A DNA stretch of 46,441 nt from an uncultured Mycobacterium sp. GTDB taxonomy: Bacteria; Actinomycetota; Actinomycetes; Mycobacteriales; Mycobacteriaceae. Below, one piece after another: positions 39,403 to 46,441 of the stretch; within the stretch, counting starts at the first letter, position 1; the number at the start of each line of letters is the position of its first letter. Below the pieces are notes generated by a model. That model was not told the DNA's origin, made no database searches, and saw nothing but the letters and a program-made list of their open reading frames with translations. Position numbers and translations under genes: made by a program. The DNA lies in contig FLQS01000046.1 in the NCBI GenBank assembly GCA_900078375.1, forward strand, positions 1 through 46,441, written 5' to 3'.

Positions 39403-39415
39403 CTAGTGCAGATAA
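39403..39415 (-). repeat. Right terminal inverted repeat
   Basis: Reading inward: TTATCTGCACTAG. The last three bases supply the stop codon that ends the truncated nuclease frame. Confidence 0.7.
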
Positions 39416-39421
39416 GTGCGG
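39416..39421. repeat. Right target-site repeat GTGCGG
   Basis: Same hexamer as at 25321-25326, in the same orientation, directly outside the right end of the element. Confidence 0.75.
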
Positions 39422-39776
39422 CCGTAGCGATCGTGGGTGTCCTGACTTGGATCGGTGACGATGGCCACCCGTTGACCCGTGAGGGTGTCGCGGGCGAACG
39501 CGCTCGCCTGCGGGCCCCAACATCCGACGCTGTAACCCGGCTTATGCACCTCAGGACCGTCGATCCCAATTACTCTGATACGCAGGCGACCTCGGGAATC
39601 GTCCACGACGTCCACCGTATAGCCGTCGACCACACGAAGAACGGTGGCTGTCGTGGCGATATCGGTGTCAGCGTGCGAGGGCGAACAGGCCGAGCCGAGC
39701 AGAGTGACCGCGCAGGCCGGGCCGCCAGCAGGGCGGTGGTGCGGGCGACCGATGGCGGCGAGGCGTTGTGGGTCAT
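39416..39776 (-). pseudogene. Staphylococcal-nuclease-like lipoprotein gene, N-terminal half
   Basis: The SNase core reads VVDGYTVDVV..., RIRVIGIDGPEVHKPG, and HDRYGRT; the catalytic Arg and Glu (RIRVIGIDGPE) and the later Arg (DRYGR) are present. At 39415 it runs into the element, adding YLH and a stop. An ATG at 39776 overlaps the previous stop by 4 bp and starts a signal-like sequence (ARTTALLAA). The lipobox TLLGSAC lies in another frame, so one frameshift separates them. The rest of the gene is at 25116-25326. Confidence 0.82.
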
Positions 39777-40087
39777 GACTGCCCGCTGTAGTGGGCTTCG
39801 GCGAGCTGGCCCAGGCGCCAGGTGTTCAGCGTAGGGTTGCTGGCCTGAACATTCAGCGGGAGGTAGCCGTGCAGCCAGCCGTCGAGAATGTACTCACGGA
39901 GCACGAAATCGTCGGGGTCTTCGCCGCCTTGTTGCAGGACCCGCAAAATCGCGACCGCTCGTTCCAGGTCGGCGGAGGCGACGCCGTTGGACTCAGCGGC
40001 CTTTCGCACGCCGTCGAGGTCCTCGCCGTTGAGGGCGAGCGCGGCCATCTCGAACATGTAGGGCCGGTTGATGGCCGCCATCGTCAT
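39773..40087 (-). CDS. Small conserved protein upstream of the nuclease gene
   Basis: A 104-residue soluble, mostly helical protein (MAAINRPYMFEMAALALNGEDLDGVRKAAES...). No family is recognised. ATG 40087 follows GAAGGGACACG; ATG 40081 is an alternative. Its stop overlaps the nuclease start (ATGA), so the two formed an operon before the insertion. Confidence 0.62.
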   Translation of the reverse strand: MTMAAINRPYMFEMAALALNGEDLDGVRKAAESNGVASADLERAVAILRVLQQGGEDPDDFVLREYILDGWLHGYLPLNVQASNPTLNTWRLGQLAEAHYSGQS

Positions 40088-40141
40088 CGTGTCCCTTCGG
40101 TTTGTGGTGTGTGAGGCTTACGGTAGGGCGATCGATGCGTG

Positions 40142-40916
40142 GTTAGCACCGCGCCAAGGCGTCGCTTTCGAACAAGGTCAGCAGCTCTTGGTCGCCGCGG
40201 GTGCGCAGAACGTCCTCGACCTGGGCGGGTATGCAGTCCACGCCTGCTGCCAGCTCGCGGTCCCAGCGGTCGTGGACCTCGCGCCCCAGCAGCTTTGACA
40301 ATCGGGCCGGCAGTGTCTCCTTGCGGTGGGTCCTGGTGATGTCGAATGACGCGTCGTCGGTACGCAGCTACAGGACCAGCTCGGCGCCCTGCTTCGCCGC
40401 CACGGCAGCGGCCTGGGTTCGTAGCGAGCCCACGCTGGCACCGGTGGTCGAGCTCAGGCGCCAGACGACGGTGAGCTGGCCGCCGGTCCGCTGAAGGTGC
40501 GGCGCTGGCCGGGGCTGACGCCCACGGCGTCGGCGACCGGTTGTGGGATGGGCCGCCCCGATCCGCGCAGCATGTCGTGATCAACCGCCAGAACAAGTCG
40601 AATCTCGTTGGGGCCGTTGCGGTAGCAGCAGCGCACTGTCCTCAGGGGCGCGACCGGTGGCCATTCGTCGTCATCGGTTCGGCGTCGCGCCACGCCTTTC
40701 TCGACGACGAAGGCCACGGTTGACAGGTAGGTACGGATGGACGATTCGGCGACGTCGGGATAGTGGGCGAGGATGTCGGCGACGATCGCGGCGAACGGGG
40801 GCCGTACCGCCGGCGGCGTCGATGCGCTGACCGATGGCGCTCACGACGCCGTCGTACTCATCGAGACCCCATCCGTCGCCGATCGCGAGTACATCGAGGG
40901 TCGATGGCTCCGCCAC
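40142..40916 (-). pseudogene. Decayed gene of unknown function with HTH-like region
   Basis: A continuous protein can be read only by combining frames: ...AIGQRIDAAGG, then a shift to RPPFAAIVADILAHYPDVAES and FVVEKGVARRRTDDDEWPPV, a second shift after GVSPGQRRTF to GGQLTVVWRLSSTTGAS, and a TAG near 40371 before LRTDDASFDITRTHRKETLP. It ends at 40142. At least two frameshifts and one stop are present. The family is not recognised; the DVAESSIRTYLST part looks like a DNA-binding helix. Confidence 0.55.
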
Positions 40917-40975
40917 GCCTCATTCAAGGGCCCCCGTGACGCGCCACCCGAAAGAGCAGCCCTCCCGCGCCCATC
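40855..40975 (+). pseudogene. Fragment with LRHASFKG motif (copy 1)
   Basis: The plus-strand frame reads DAVVLIETPS, YIEGRWLRHASFKGPRDAPP. It matches a second fragment at 44945-45065 (DAVGIVHGPN, YVPGHWLRHASWKGLRESA) at the protein level, with differences concentrated in third codon positions. The LRHxSxxGLR pattern resembles the end of ATP-dependent DNA ligase-like proteins; that assignment is tentative. There is no start or complete domain. Confidence 0.42.
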
Positions 40976-41121
40976 AGGGACCACTAGAACGAAAAAGGCG
41001 CCGCCCCTGATTGATCTCAAGTATGGAAGTTGGATCGCGTCGCCGCGACTCGGCGAACGGGCGTGCCTATGGCGGGCCGTGCCCGCGCGGTGTGACGCCG
41101 AGGGGGTCGCTGACCACCATG

Positions 41122-41598
41122 TCACGGGCTACTACCAGGTGTGATGGGCAAGTTGATCTCAGTAAGGCAGCGCGCCGCAAGAGAGCCGCTGGCTTCTTGG
41201 AGCGCCAACCACAGGTCCTTCGGCGTCGTGATGCCGGATTCGAGAGCGGCGTGCTCGGCTGCGTCGATCAGGATCGCTCGGGCGTGCGGTGTGTAGGCGA
41301 GGTGCACGGCCTGGGCCGGGTGGCGTACCGGTCCTAGGTACAGGTCGAGCCGGCGTCGGATGCTGTCCAGCAGATGCGGCTCGTCGAGCTCCGAGGCTGC
41401 GAGCGGTGCGGTGTCCACGGCGAGAAGGCCCAGGAGCAGGTGCGCCGAGGACAGAATGCCGGTGGGATATCGGTAGGCCTCGTTGTGAGCGACGGTGACC
41501 ACGGCTTTGGCGTCGGCGTCGAGCGACCTCAACGCAGCGGCAAGACGAGCCCCACTGATATCGCCCTCAGGGAGGGGCAGCCCGGCAACCATGGCCAC
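41122..41598 (-). CDS. Clp N-terminal (ClpR) domain protein
   Basis: A 158-residue protein with a double Clp-N repeat: AYRYPTGILSSAHLLLGLLAVD and LAYTPHARAILIDAAEHAALESG with LWLAL. Clp-N domains recognise substrates or adaptors for ClpC/ClpA ATPases; stand-alone versions are common in actinobacteria and may act as adaptors or decoys. The start is GTG 41598 or ATG 41592. It follows tetR with only an operator between them. Confidence 0.78.
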   Translation of the reverse strand: MAMVAGLPLPEGDISGARLAAALRSLDADAKAVVTVAHNEAYRYPTGILSSAHLLLGLLAVDTAPLAASELDEPHLLDSIRRRLDLYLGPVRHPAQAVHLAYTPHARAILIDAAEHAALESGITTPKDLWLALQEASGSLAARCLTEINLPITPGSSP

Positions 41599-41605
41599 AC
41601 GCTAC

Positions 41606-41621
41606 CAATATGGTCATATTG
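41606..41621. promoter_or_regulatory. Palindromic operator CAATATG-GT-CATATTG
   Basis: Perfect 7-bp arms with a 2-bp centre, in AT-rich sequence between the tetR stop (41642) and the Clp-N gene start, 8 bp before the latter. It is a typical TetR-family site and would block transcription of the Clp-N gene alone. Confidence 0.6.
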
Positions 41622-41641
41622 TTTTCTGTGAACCAACCGCG

Positions 41642-42232
41642 TTAGTGCTTGAGCTGGCCCTTGCTGATGAGCACGTTCATCGCCTCCTCCCAGCGGCTGA
41701 GTTGGTTGGCTGTGGCGAATCCCTCTGGCCAGCGGCGGTCGAGATGCCGGCGAAGAATGATGGCGCCCAGGACCAAGACCAGCGGATTGAGGCCGGCCCA
41801 TTCTGTGTCGAGCCCCTCGGGTGTGGCTCCGGTTTCGGCGAGGTGCTCCCAGCGTTGGACTCCGGCTGCGGCCATCGCATCGAACACCGCCCGACCCACA
41901 GGACCATCGTCGACCAGCTGACGGGCCAGGTAATCCAGCACCGGCAGATGGGCTTCGAACAACACGCGGACGCGCTGGCCAACTTCAACTGGCTGGGCCG
42001 GTTCGGGTTGTGACATCACCGCGGCGATCGTCTGAATCACGTGGGTGTCCACGGCGTCGATCAAGCGCTCTTTGGAGCCGAAATGATGTTGGATCGCACC
42101 AACGGAAACCCCGGCAGTCTGGGCAATGATTTGAAACGTCGCATCGGCGCTGCCGCGGGAGGCGAACACCTCCAAGGCGGCCTGCATGATGGCCGCACGA
42201 CGGGGACCGCCGCGCGAATCCGCTGACGTCAC
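41642..42232 (-). CDS. TetR-family transcriptional regulator
   Basis: A 196-residue regulator. The N-terminal HTH reads RRAAIMQAALEVFASRGSADATFQIIAQTAGVSVGAIQHHF GSKERL across about residues 12-60. The C-terminal ligand-binding domain is helical and typical in length. GTG 42232 was chosen because it leaves a standard short N-terminus; a longer frame exists upstream but looks non-coding. Candidate operators lie both downstream (41606-41621) and upstream (42330-42347). The ligand is unknown. Confidence 0.85.
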   Translation of the reverse strand: MTSADSRGGPRRAAIMQAALEVFASRGSADATFQIIAQTAGVSVGAIQHHFGSKERLIDAVDTHVIQTIAAVMSQPEPAQPVEVGQRVRVLFEAHLPVLDYLARQLVDDGPVGRAVFDAMAAAGVQRWEHLAETGATPEGLDTEWAGLNPLVLVLGAIILRRHLDRRWPEGFATANQLSRWEEAMNVLISKGQLKH

Positions 42233-42322
42233 GTTCCCAGCTTCTCCTACGTCGTAGCTTGACCAAACCTCTTTGGCGGCTGGCGTCAGATTCAGGTCGA
42301 TCCGCGGTGTAGGACTGCCGGA

Positions 42323-42347
42323 TAACCGTCCGTAAGTTCGGTTACGG
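42323..42347. promoter_or_regulatory. Nested inverted repeats in the divergent tetR promoter region
   Basis: CCGTAA (42330-42335) pairs with TTACGG (42342-42347), and TAACCG (42323-42328) with CGGTTA (42339-42344). The repeats lie between tetR and the divergent gene at 42371, a position for shared control. Confidence 0.45.
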
Positions 42348-42370
42348 CGCTTGGCAGGGACAATAGCGTG

Positions 42371-42637
42371 ATGAGTGACGACGCGGATGTTTTGGCAGTT
42401 CGGCAGGGTCCGCGGACCCGCGCAGGCAATCCTCAAATCGCTGACTTCACCCTGCTGGTCCGCGTTCCCGGCCGGCCCGCCGCGGCGCGCGTCTTTACCG
42501 ACGGTGAGGCGAGCGCCGCCGCCCAATACGCCACTGAGACCGGGGGAGTAGTTGAGCCGCTACCACTTCCGCCGCCGACGACACCACCCCGGTCCGGAGC
42601 TCCGACCTTCAGTCAAGCCACAGACGTCGACGAGTGA
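42371..42637 (+). CDS. Small partner protein of the HEPN-like gene
   Basis: An 88-residue protein from ATG 42371 (MSDDADVLAVRQGPRTRAGN). The middle (FTLLVRVPGRPAAARVFTDGEASAAAQYATETGG) suggests a small beta-alpha fold, and the tail is Pro/Thr-rich. No family is recognised. It overlaps the next gene by 4 bp (GTGA), so the pair is translationally coupled and probably functions together. Confidence 0.62.
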   Translation: MSDDADVLAVRQGPRTRAGNPQIADFTLLVRVPGRPAAARVFTDGEASAAAQYATETGGVVEPLPLPPPTTPPRSGAPTFSQATDVDE

Positions 42638-44655
42638 TGGGTAGCGGCGACCGCATCGCTGCGGTTCGCTCTGTGATCGAGGAGGTCCAGTCATTGTTCG
42701 AACAGCACGCGCGCTGGCTCGAGGAGCTGTGCGAGTACATCGATCGGAAAGAACCGGTCAGTTGTCGCGCCGGCTACATGTCACTGACTGCCATCACGCT
42801 GGAGATCGCCGAGGCCGCAACCGATCCCCGCCCCCACGATGGCGTATACGTCGACAGCTGGACATCGATGGCCGCGGACGTGGACGACAGCCTGCAGTGG
42901 ATCGGTCCCGAGCTTCTCGCCCTGGTCAACACGGCGGCACGGAGCGTCCACTACGACATCACTAACCGCCTATTGGTGCCGCGGCCGGGGGCCGCACGAC
43001 CGCGAATCGACGATACCCAGCGGCCGGCAGTCGCCATGCAGACCGCAGCACTCGCGGCGCTACTGGACCGCGACGACGTGCTCGTAGCTGCGTGGCGCGA
43101 CCTGGTCGCCGGCTGCCAGGACATCAACCACGTCCTGTATCCGAGCGAACGAATCGCGTTCCTGCGCGACACCCTGGTCGGCCTCAGCGCATACCGCCGC
43201 CAAGACCGCGGCCACTTTAGCCCCCTCTCGACTGCCGTCCAGGTGCTCATGGGTAACGCCTACAGCGTGCAGCAGGCCCAAGCAATGGTCGGCGATCCCG
43301 TCGACCCCCGCCTCGACGACCCCGAGGCACGAGTCAACCTCACCGACAGTGAACTGGCTGACCTTGCCGAGCGCTGCCTCCTTAAACGCCACCCGACCGG
43401 TGACTACGTGGTCTGGTTTCGCCTCACCCCGGGGTACTTCCTTGGGAAGGACCCCTTCGTCACGCACGGCGCCGTCACCCTTTACGAAGCCCAGAGCCTC
43501 GCACCCCTACTGATCCACCAGGACCAGGCGCGCGAGGTCTTCGGCGTTGTCCCGGAAGAGTTGCTCACGCCCGAAGTGCACGACTTCCAACTGTCGAACG
43601 AAATCGACGACACCAAAGGTTTCGAGTACCTCCCGGGCCTCGTCTACGCCCGTGTCGAAGTCCGCGACGTCGAACGTCACCGGGCCTTGGCGACGGCCAG
43701 GATGCACCTCGACGCCGTGCTCGCGGTCGTGGGCCCTACCGATGGAATGTGGGAGGTGCTCGGCGGCTACCTGTTCTTCGACGGTTCCCCATGGGCACCA
43801 TCGATCCCTCGATGGGGGCTGAAGCACCCCCGACCCGAGCCCACCTTTTACCAAAACGACCATTTCGCAAAGGATTTGGCGGACTTCACAGCCAAGGGAC
43901 ACCTAATCACCGCCGAGCTCGCCGAACAGTTACAGCCCGCACTGCGGCTGTCTGCGGCGCTCAAGGGCACCCCGCGCACCGACGCAGAAGCCACAGTGAT
44001 GGCCGCGGTCCGCGCCATCGAACACTGCAACACCTGGATCGCGCCGACAGACGGGCTGCGGTGGTACACCTTCATCGACCAGTATCTGACTGACGGATAC
44101 ACCCTCCAGGTGTTCGCCCGGCGCGTGGTGCTCGACGTCTTCGCAGCGGTGCAGCAATACCGACCCGACCACACTCCAGGAGCGGTGACTCCACCGCAAC
44201 TCGCCGCGATCCAGGGGGACATTCTTCTCGATGGAGGATGGGGGACCCGTATCGACAGCCCCAAGACCGTCGCCCACGTGGCCACCCTCCGAGGGCTCTA
44301 CGCCAACCGCTGGTTGGCGCGCCGGCTCGCCGAGAGCGATGACATCCTGACCTCGCCCGCCACCATCAGCACCGCCTTCGACGAGGAACGCCGGCGTGTC
44401 GACGTGAGGGTCAAGCGTCTCACGCGATCCCGAAATGCCGCGATCCACGGTGGCACCCTGTCCGAAGCGGCGTGCGCAACGATCACAGATCTGGCCGCGG
44501 TCTTGGCGCAGGAAGCGCTGAATACCTCGATCTGGGCCACCGTCACCCATCAACAGCTGGAGGCCTACGCCGTCAGTCGCAGCGCCGAGCACCAGCAACG
44601 GATCGCGAAGCTCAAGAATGGCGGAGACCTGGCGAACCTGTTCGCCCTCACGTGA
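42634..44655 (+). CDS. Large HEPN-motif protein, candidate defence effector
   Basis: A 673-residue soluble protein with no signal peptide or membrane helix. Residues 1-400 are not recognisable: helical start, then a mixed region around HPTGDYVVWFRLTPGYFLG. The C-terminal third is helical and contains SRNAAIHGGTLSEAACATI near residues 598-616. RNxxxH is the catalytic Rx4-6H pattern of HEPN ribonucleases, and a following HGG is common in the ApeA/DUF4145-like groups. Many HEPN proteins in mobile regions are anti-phage or toxin RNases. The role here is inferred from that motif, the size and the location. GTG 42634 or ATG 42637 starts the gene. Confidence 0.65.
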   Translation: MMGSGDRIAAVRSVIEEVQSLFEQHARWLEELCEYIDRKEPVSCRAGYMSLTAITLEIAEAATDPRPHDGVYVDSWTSMAADVDDSLQWIGPELLALVNTAARSVHYDITNRLLVPRPGAARPRIDDTQRPAVAMQTAALAALLDRDDVLVAAWRDLVAGCQDINHVLYPSERIAFLRDTLVGLSAYRRQDRGHFSPLSTAVQVLMGNAYSVQQAQAMVGDPVDPRLDDPEARVNLTDSELADLAERCLLKRHPTGDYVVWFRLTPGYFLGKDPFVTHGAVTLYEAQSLAPLLIHQDQAREVFGVVPEELLTPEVHDFQLSNEIDDTKGFEYLPGLVYARVEVRDVERHRALATARMHLDAVLAVVGPTDGMWEVLGGYLFFDGSPWAPSIPRWGLKHPRPEPTFYQNDHFAKDLADFTAKGHLITAELAEQLQPALRLSAALKGTPRTDAEATVMAAVRAIEHCNTWIAPTDGLRWYTFIDQYLTDGYTLQVFARRVVLDVFAAVQQYRPDHTPGAVTPPQLAAIQGDILLDGGWGTRIDSPKTVAHVATLRGLYANRWLARRLAESDDILTSPATISTAFDEERRRVDVRVKRLTRSRNAAIHGGTLSEAACATITDLAAVLAQEALNTSIWATVTHQQLEAYAVSRSAEHQQRIAKLKNGGDLANLFALT

Positions 44656-44739
44656 GGATCGAGTGTTGCTCGCGAAGACAGTCACTTTCCAGGTTTCGGG
44701 CCGTCCCCGTTGGGGGATAGTCGTTCGAGCAGGTCACCG

Positions 44740-44840
44740 AGCGCCATAGCGGGAGGCGTGGGGAATGTCCATGATGGCAGCGTGGACAGCTGCCACTCTC
44801 AAGTCGGCTGCACCAGTGCCGGTGAGCCAGTCGCGTGACT
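44740..44840 (-). pseudogene. Duplicate of the 3' end of an XRE-type gene
   Basis: The minus strand reads AADLRVAAVHAAIMDIPHAS, matching PADVIEAAAHAAIMDTPTPS near the C-terminus of the 45123-46358 gene. A near-identical 19-mer (GTCCATGATGGCAGCGTGG) occurs at 44766 and 45198 on the plus strand. It is a left-over partial copy. Confidence 0.55.
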
Positions 44841-44944
44841 TGGCGCGGACGTCAGGATGGGCTACTCATGCCCCTAGTGCTGCATCAATTGCCTGCAATC
44901 CAATGCTGGCACGCGTCGAACGACAAAAGTTCGGGTACCCAGAT

Positions 44945-45065
44945 GCGGTCGGAATAGTGCACGGTCCGAATACGTACGCTCCACCAGATTACGTTCCTGG
45001 ACATTGGCTACGCCACGCCAGCTGGAAAGGGTTGCGCGAGAGCGCTGTTAGCGAATCCCTTTTGC
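44945..45065 (+). pseudogene. Fragment with LRHASWKG motif (copy 2)
   Basis: The plus-strand frame reads DAVGIVHGPN, then YVPGHWLRHASWKGLRESA, homologous to the fragment at 40855-40975. No start or complete domain is present. A longer frame from 44768 runs through it but its first part is antisense to the XRE-type remnant. Confidence 0.42.
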
Positions 45066-45122
45066 CACAAGAGAATTCGCCGCAATGACCTGATAACTAG
45101 CTCTGCAGCGGGCTTGCGCGGA

Positions 45123-46358
45123 TCACTGCGCCGGCGATTCTCCGTTCTCCAGGCGCTCCAGGGGTGCGCCGGGTGCTGAAGCTGATGGCGTTGGGGTGTC
45201 CATGATGGCAGCGTGGGCGGCCGCCTCAATAACGTCCGCGGGGTAGTCAGATGGCCTGTGGGCATCGTATTGCTCGCTGGTGGCTCCATCGGGGGCAGTG
45301 GTGACAGTGACTGAGACCGGCACGGTGAGATTGAGCTCGCGCAGCTTGGTCTCAATCGCGGTCGTGAGACGTTGGGCGTAGTCGGCGTAGTCGGCGCGCC
45401 GTTGGGAATCCAATGCCGTTGATAAAGACTCGATCTGGTCGAACGCTTGCTCGTAAGCAATCTCGCCGGGGGTGTCGGGTCGGCTGTTGCGGGCTTCCTC
45501 GGCCAACTCCTCGTAGACAGCCAGTTTGTCTGGGTCGATGTTGACGGGCCAGTCACGGAACTGGGCGACGACCAGGTTGCCGTCGTCACCCACGCTGAGC
45601 CAGTCAATTCCAGCGATGCGCGGATCGTCGGGCTCGAACGGCCCGGGCGGGATGTCGTCGGGGAGTGGAACCGCCTCCTGTCGATCAAGTAAGGCCAGCT
45701 CGGCCTGCTGGTAATCGTCCTCACTGGTGTCGCCGGTGAGTGGCAGCACTGCCTCAACCCAGAGGTCGACGACGATCGGCTCGGTGCGGTGGCGCATCAG
45801 GTCCCGCTCGTCAAAGACGATGGACTGCAGGGTCTGTCGGACGCGTTCGGCCTCCCAGGAGCCGGGCCGGCCGGCGAGAATGGTTTCGATGCCGCCAGCG
45901 TTAGCGGCGGCGCCGGCCAGGGCGAGGGTGACGAACTCTGCCCAGTCAATCGGCAGGGCGGATCGTGGATCGGGATCTGGGTCCCACTTTCCCGAACTGG
46001 TCTGGCGCATAGGCTGATTGGTGAGTCGCCGTGCTTCGCTGAGCACATCGATCGCGTCGTGGAGTATCTCGCCATACGGCCGCGCCGCCTTGTCCTCGGT
46101 GGGGGTCAGGTACCCGGAGTCGAGCAGAGCAGCGGCCAGGACCTGGCGGTATGGTCGACCGATTTCTGTCGCCAGGGCGCGCAGGTTGGCCGCTTTAGGA
46201 AGCGCCGCCAATTCGCCTGTGCGCCATTGGATTAACGACTGCCGTGTGATGCCGACGCGCTGGGCTAAGCCCGAGTCGGTGGCACTGTGAGAGCGCTTGT
46301 AGTCGTCGATCAGCTGCCCGAGGTGACGCTTAGATGGCGTTGCCATGTTGCTCAGCAT
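45123..46358 (-). CDS. XRE-family HTH protein with long C-terminal domain
   Basis: A 411-residue protein. The N-terminal XRE helix-turn-helix spans about 15-65 (SATDSGLAQRVGITRQSLIQWRTGE). The long C-terminal part is acidic and includes FVTLALAGAAANAG, a tryptophan-rich stretch (PIDWAEF, AGIDWLSVGDDGNLVVAQFRDWPVN) and a helical region before the end; no second domain is recognised. The start is ATG 46358 or 46346. It probably regulates element genes and may control its own promoter through the palindrome just upstream. Confidence 0.75.
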   Translation of the reverse strand: MLSNMATPSKRHLGQLIDDYKRSHSATDSGLAQRVGITRQSLIQWRTGELAALPKAANLRALATEIGRPYRQVLAAALLDSGYLTPTEDKAARPYGEILHDAIDVLSEARRLTNQPMRQTSSGKWDPDPDPRSALPIDWAEFVTLALAGAAANAGGIETILAGRPGSWEAERVRQTLQSIVFDERDLMRHRTEPIVVDLWVEAVLPLTGDTSEDDYQQAELALLDRQEAVPLPDDIPPGPFEPDDPRIAGIDWLSVGDDGNLVVAQFRDWPVNIDPDKLAVYEELAEEARNSRPDTPGEIAYEQAFDQIESLSTALDSQRRADYADYAQRLTTAIETKLRELNLTVPVSVTVTTAPDGATSEQYDAHRPSDYPADVIEAAAHAAIMDTPTPSASAPGAPLERLENGESPAQ

Positions 46359-46403
46359 GCGCTACATTAATTTTGGTGTCAAGTGATAGCATACTTAAGT
46401 GTA

Positions 46404-46414
46404 AGGTATTACCT
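46404..46414. promoter_or_regulatory. Palindrome AGGTATTACCT upstream of the XRE gene
   Basis: An 11-bp odd palindrome in the AT-rich 83 bp upstream of the XRE-type gene, with TTGACA-like and TATGCT-like hexamers nearby on the minus strand. It is a plausible XRE operator. Confidence 0.45.
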
Positions 46415-46441
46415 GACATAATCTCGGTTATCGGCTAAATA

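Larger units (their letters stand above)
25327..39415. mobile_element. 14.1-kb metal(loid)-resistance element
   Basis: The borders are defined by three independent signs: the nuclease gene is interrupted exactly here, GTGCGG flanks both sides, and the ends are imperfect inverted repeats (TTAaCTGCAgTtG at 25327-25339; TTAtCTGCAcTaG reading inward from 39415). At the left end lie two overlapping tyrosine recombinase genes. The cargo is arsR-cadI-dinB-like, arsR-acr3-arsC-arsC2-trx, cmtR-ctpG, an ICMT-like gene, a cyclase-YHS gene and a methyltransferase with an IS3 copy inside. The two-recombinase design and 6-bp flank recall Tn554-like elements, but I see no TnpC-like third protein. Arsenic and cadmium/zinc/lead resistance is the expected phenotype. 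Confidence 0.82.
44656..45122. other. Decayed region between the HEPN-like and XRE genes
   Basis: The 467 bp hold no intact gene. They contain a degenerate copy of the XRE gene's 3' end (about 44740-44840) and the second LRHASWKG fragment (about 44945-45065). Confidence 0.5.

Noticed and set aside
42368..42526. Extended N-terminus for the TetR protein (up to 98 more residues)
   Set aside because: The extra sequence overlaps the divergent promoter and operators and the opposite-strand gene, and lacks coding character; the GTG at 42232 gives the normal family length.

Overview
The window looks like a chromosome-to-mobile-DNA junction from a fast-growing mycobacterium (Mycolicibacterium-like). 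It is GC-rich, starts with the C-terminus of an MspA-type porin, and uses mycobacterial gene families throughout (CadI, CmtR/CtpG, an NrdH redoxin, DUF4192). These assignments come from reading the sequence and recalled family motifs; no database search was run.

Layout. (1) 1-6733, chromosomal: MspA tail; an OmpR-type response regulator and its histidine kinase in tail-to-tail overlap; two small envelope proteins; a ZIP metal transporter with an IdeR/DtxR-like box; a COG4705-type membrane protein; and a FetB-like permease. A CTCAGCG-N4-CTCAGCG direct repeat recurs at three promoters here and probably marks the regulon of this two-component system. (2) 6734-8690, decayed sequence: a nucleotidyltransferase-like gene without a normal N-terminus, a perfect 15-bp inverted repeat, and a frameshifted methyltransferase. 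(3) 8691-25326 and 39416 to the end, backbone of a conjugative or integrated element: a 1933-residue MobF relaxase/helicase, accessory DNA-binding and HNH proteins, four transcription units that share a repeated leader of about 230 nt, a secreted serine protease, an nrdH-led operon, a ParB-like protein and a nuclease gene. (4) 25327-39415, a 14.1-kb metal(loid)-resistance element: two overlapping tyrosine recombinases, an arsenic block (two ArsR, CadI/ArsI, DinB-like, Acr3, two ArsC-like proteins, thioredoxin-fold protein), CmtR/CtpG, an ICMT-like membrane protein, a nucleotide cyclase fused to a YHS domain, and a methyltransferase interrupted by an IS3-family element. (5) 40.1-46.4 kb: decayed genes, a Clp-N protein, a TetR regulator, a two-gene operon encoding a large protein with a HEPN-like RNxxxH motif, and a long XRE regulator.

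Two results stand out. First, the four leaders at 16.4, 17.1, 18.9 and 20.0 kb (minus strand) keep a constant core. The closing stem differs completely in sequence among three of them yet stays perfectly complementary in each, and the fourth builds its own perfect hairpin. That is compensatory variation and points to a structured cis-acting RNA. Second, the two halves of one staphylococcal-nuclease-like gene lie 14 kb apart, at 39.4-39.8 kb and 25.1-25.3 kb. The DNA between them has matching ends (TTAaCTGCAgTtG and TTAtCTGCAcTaG) and a 6-bp direct repeat GTGCGG, which defines the resistance element to the base.

In the backbone nearly all genes run leftward: small protein 39773-40087, nuclease, ParB, NrdH operon, protease, leader-controlled units, relaxase. 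The resistance cargo inside the insertion is mostly rightward and carries its own ArsR and CmtR-type regulators.
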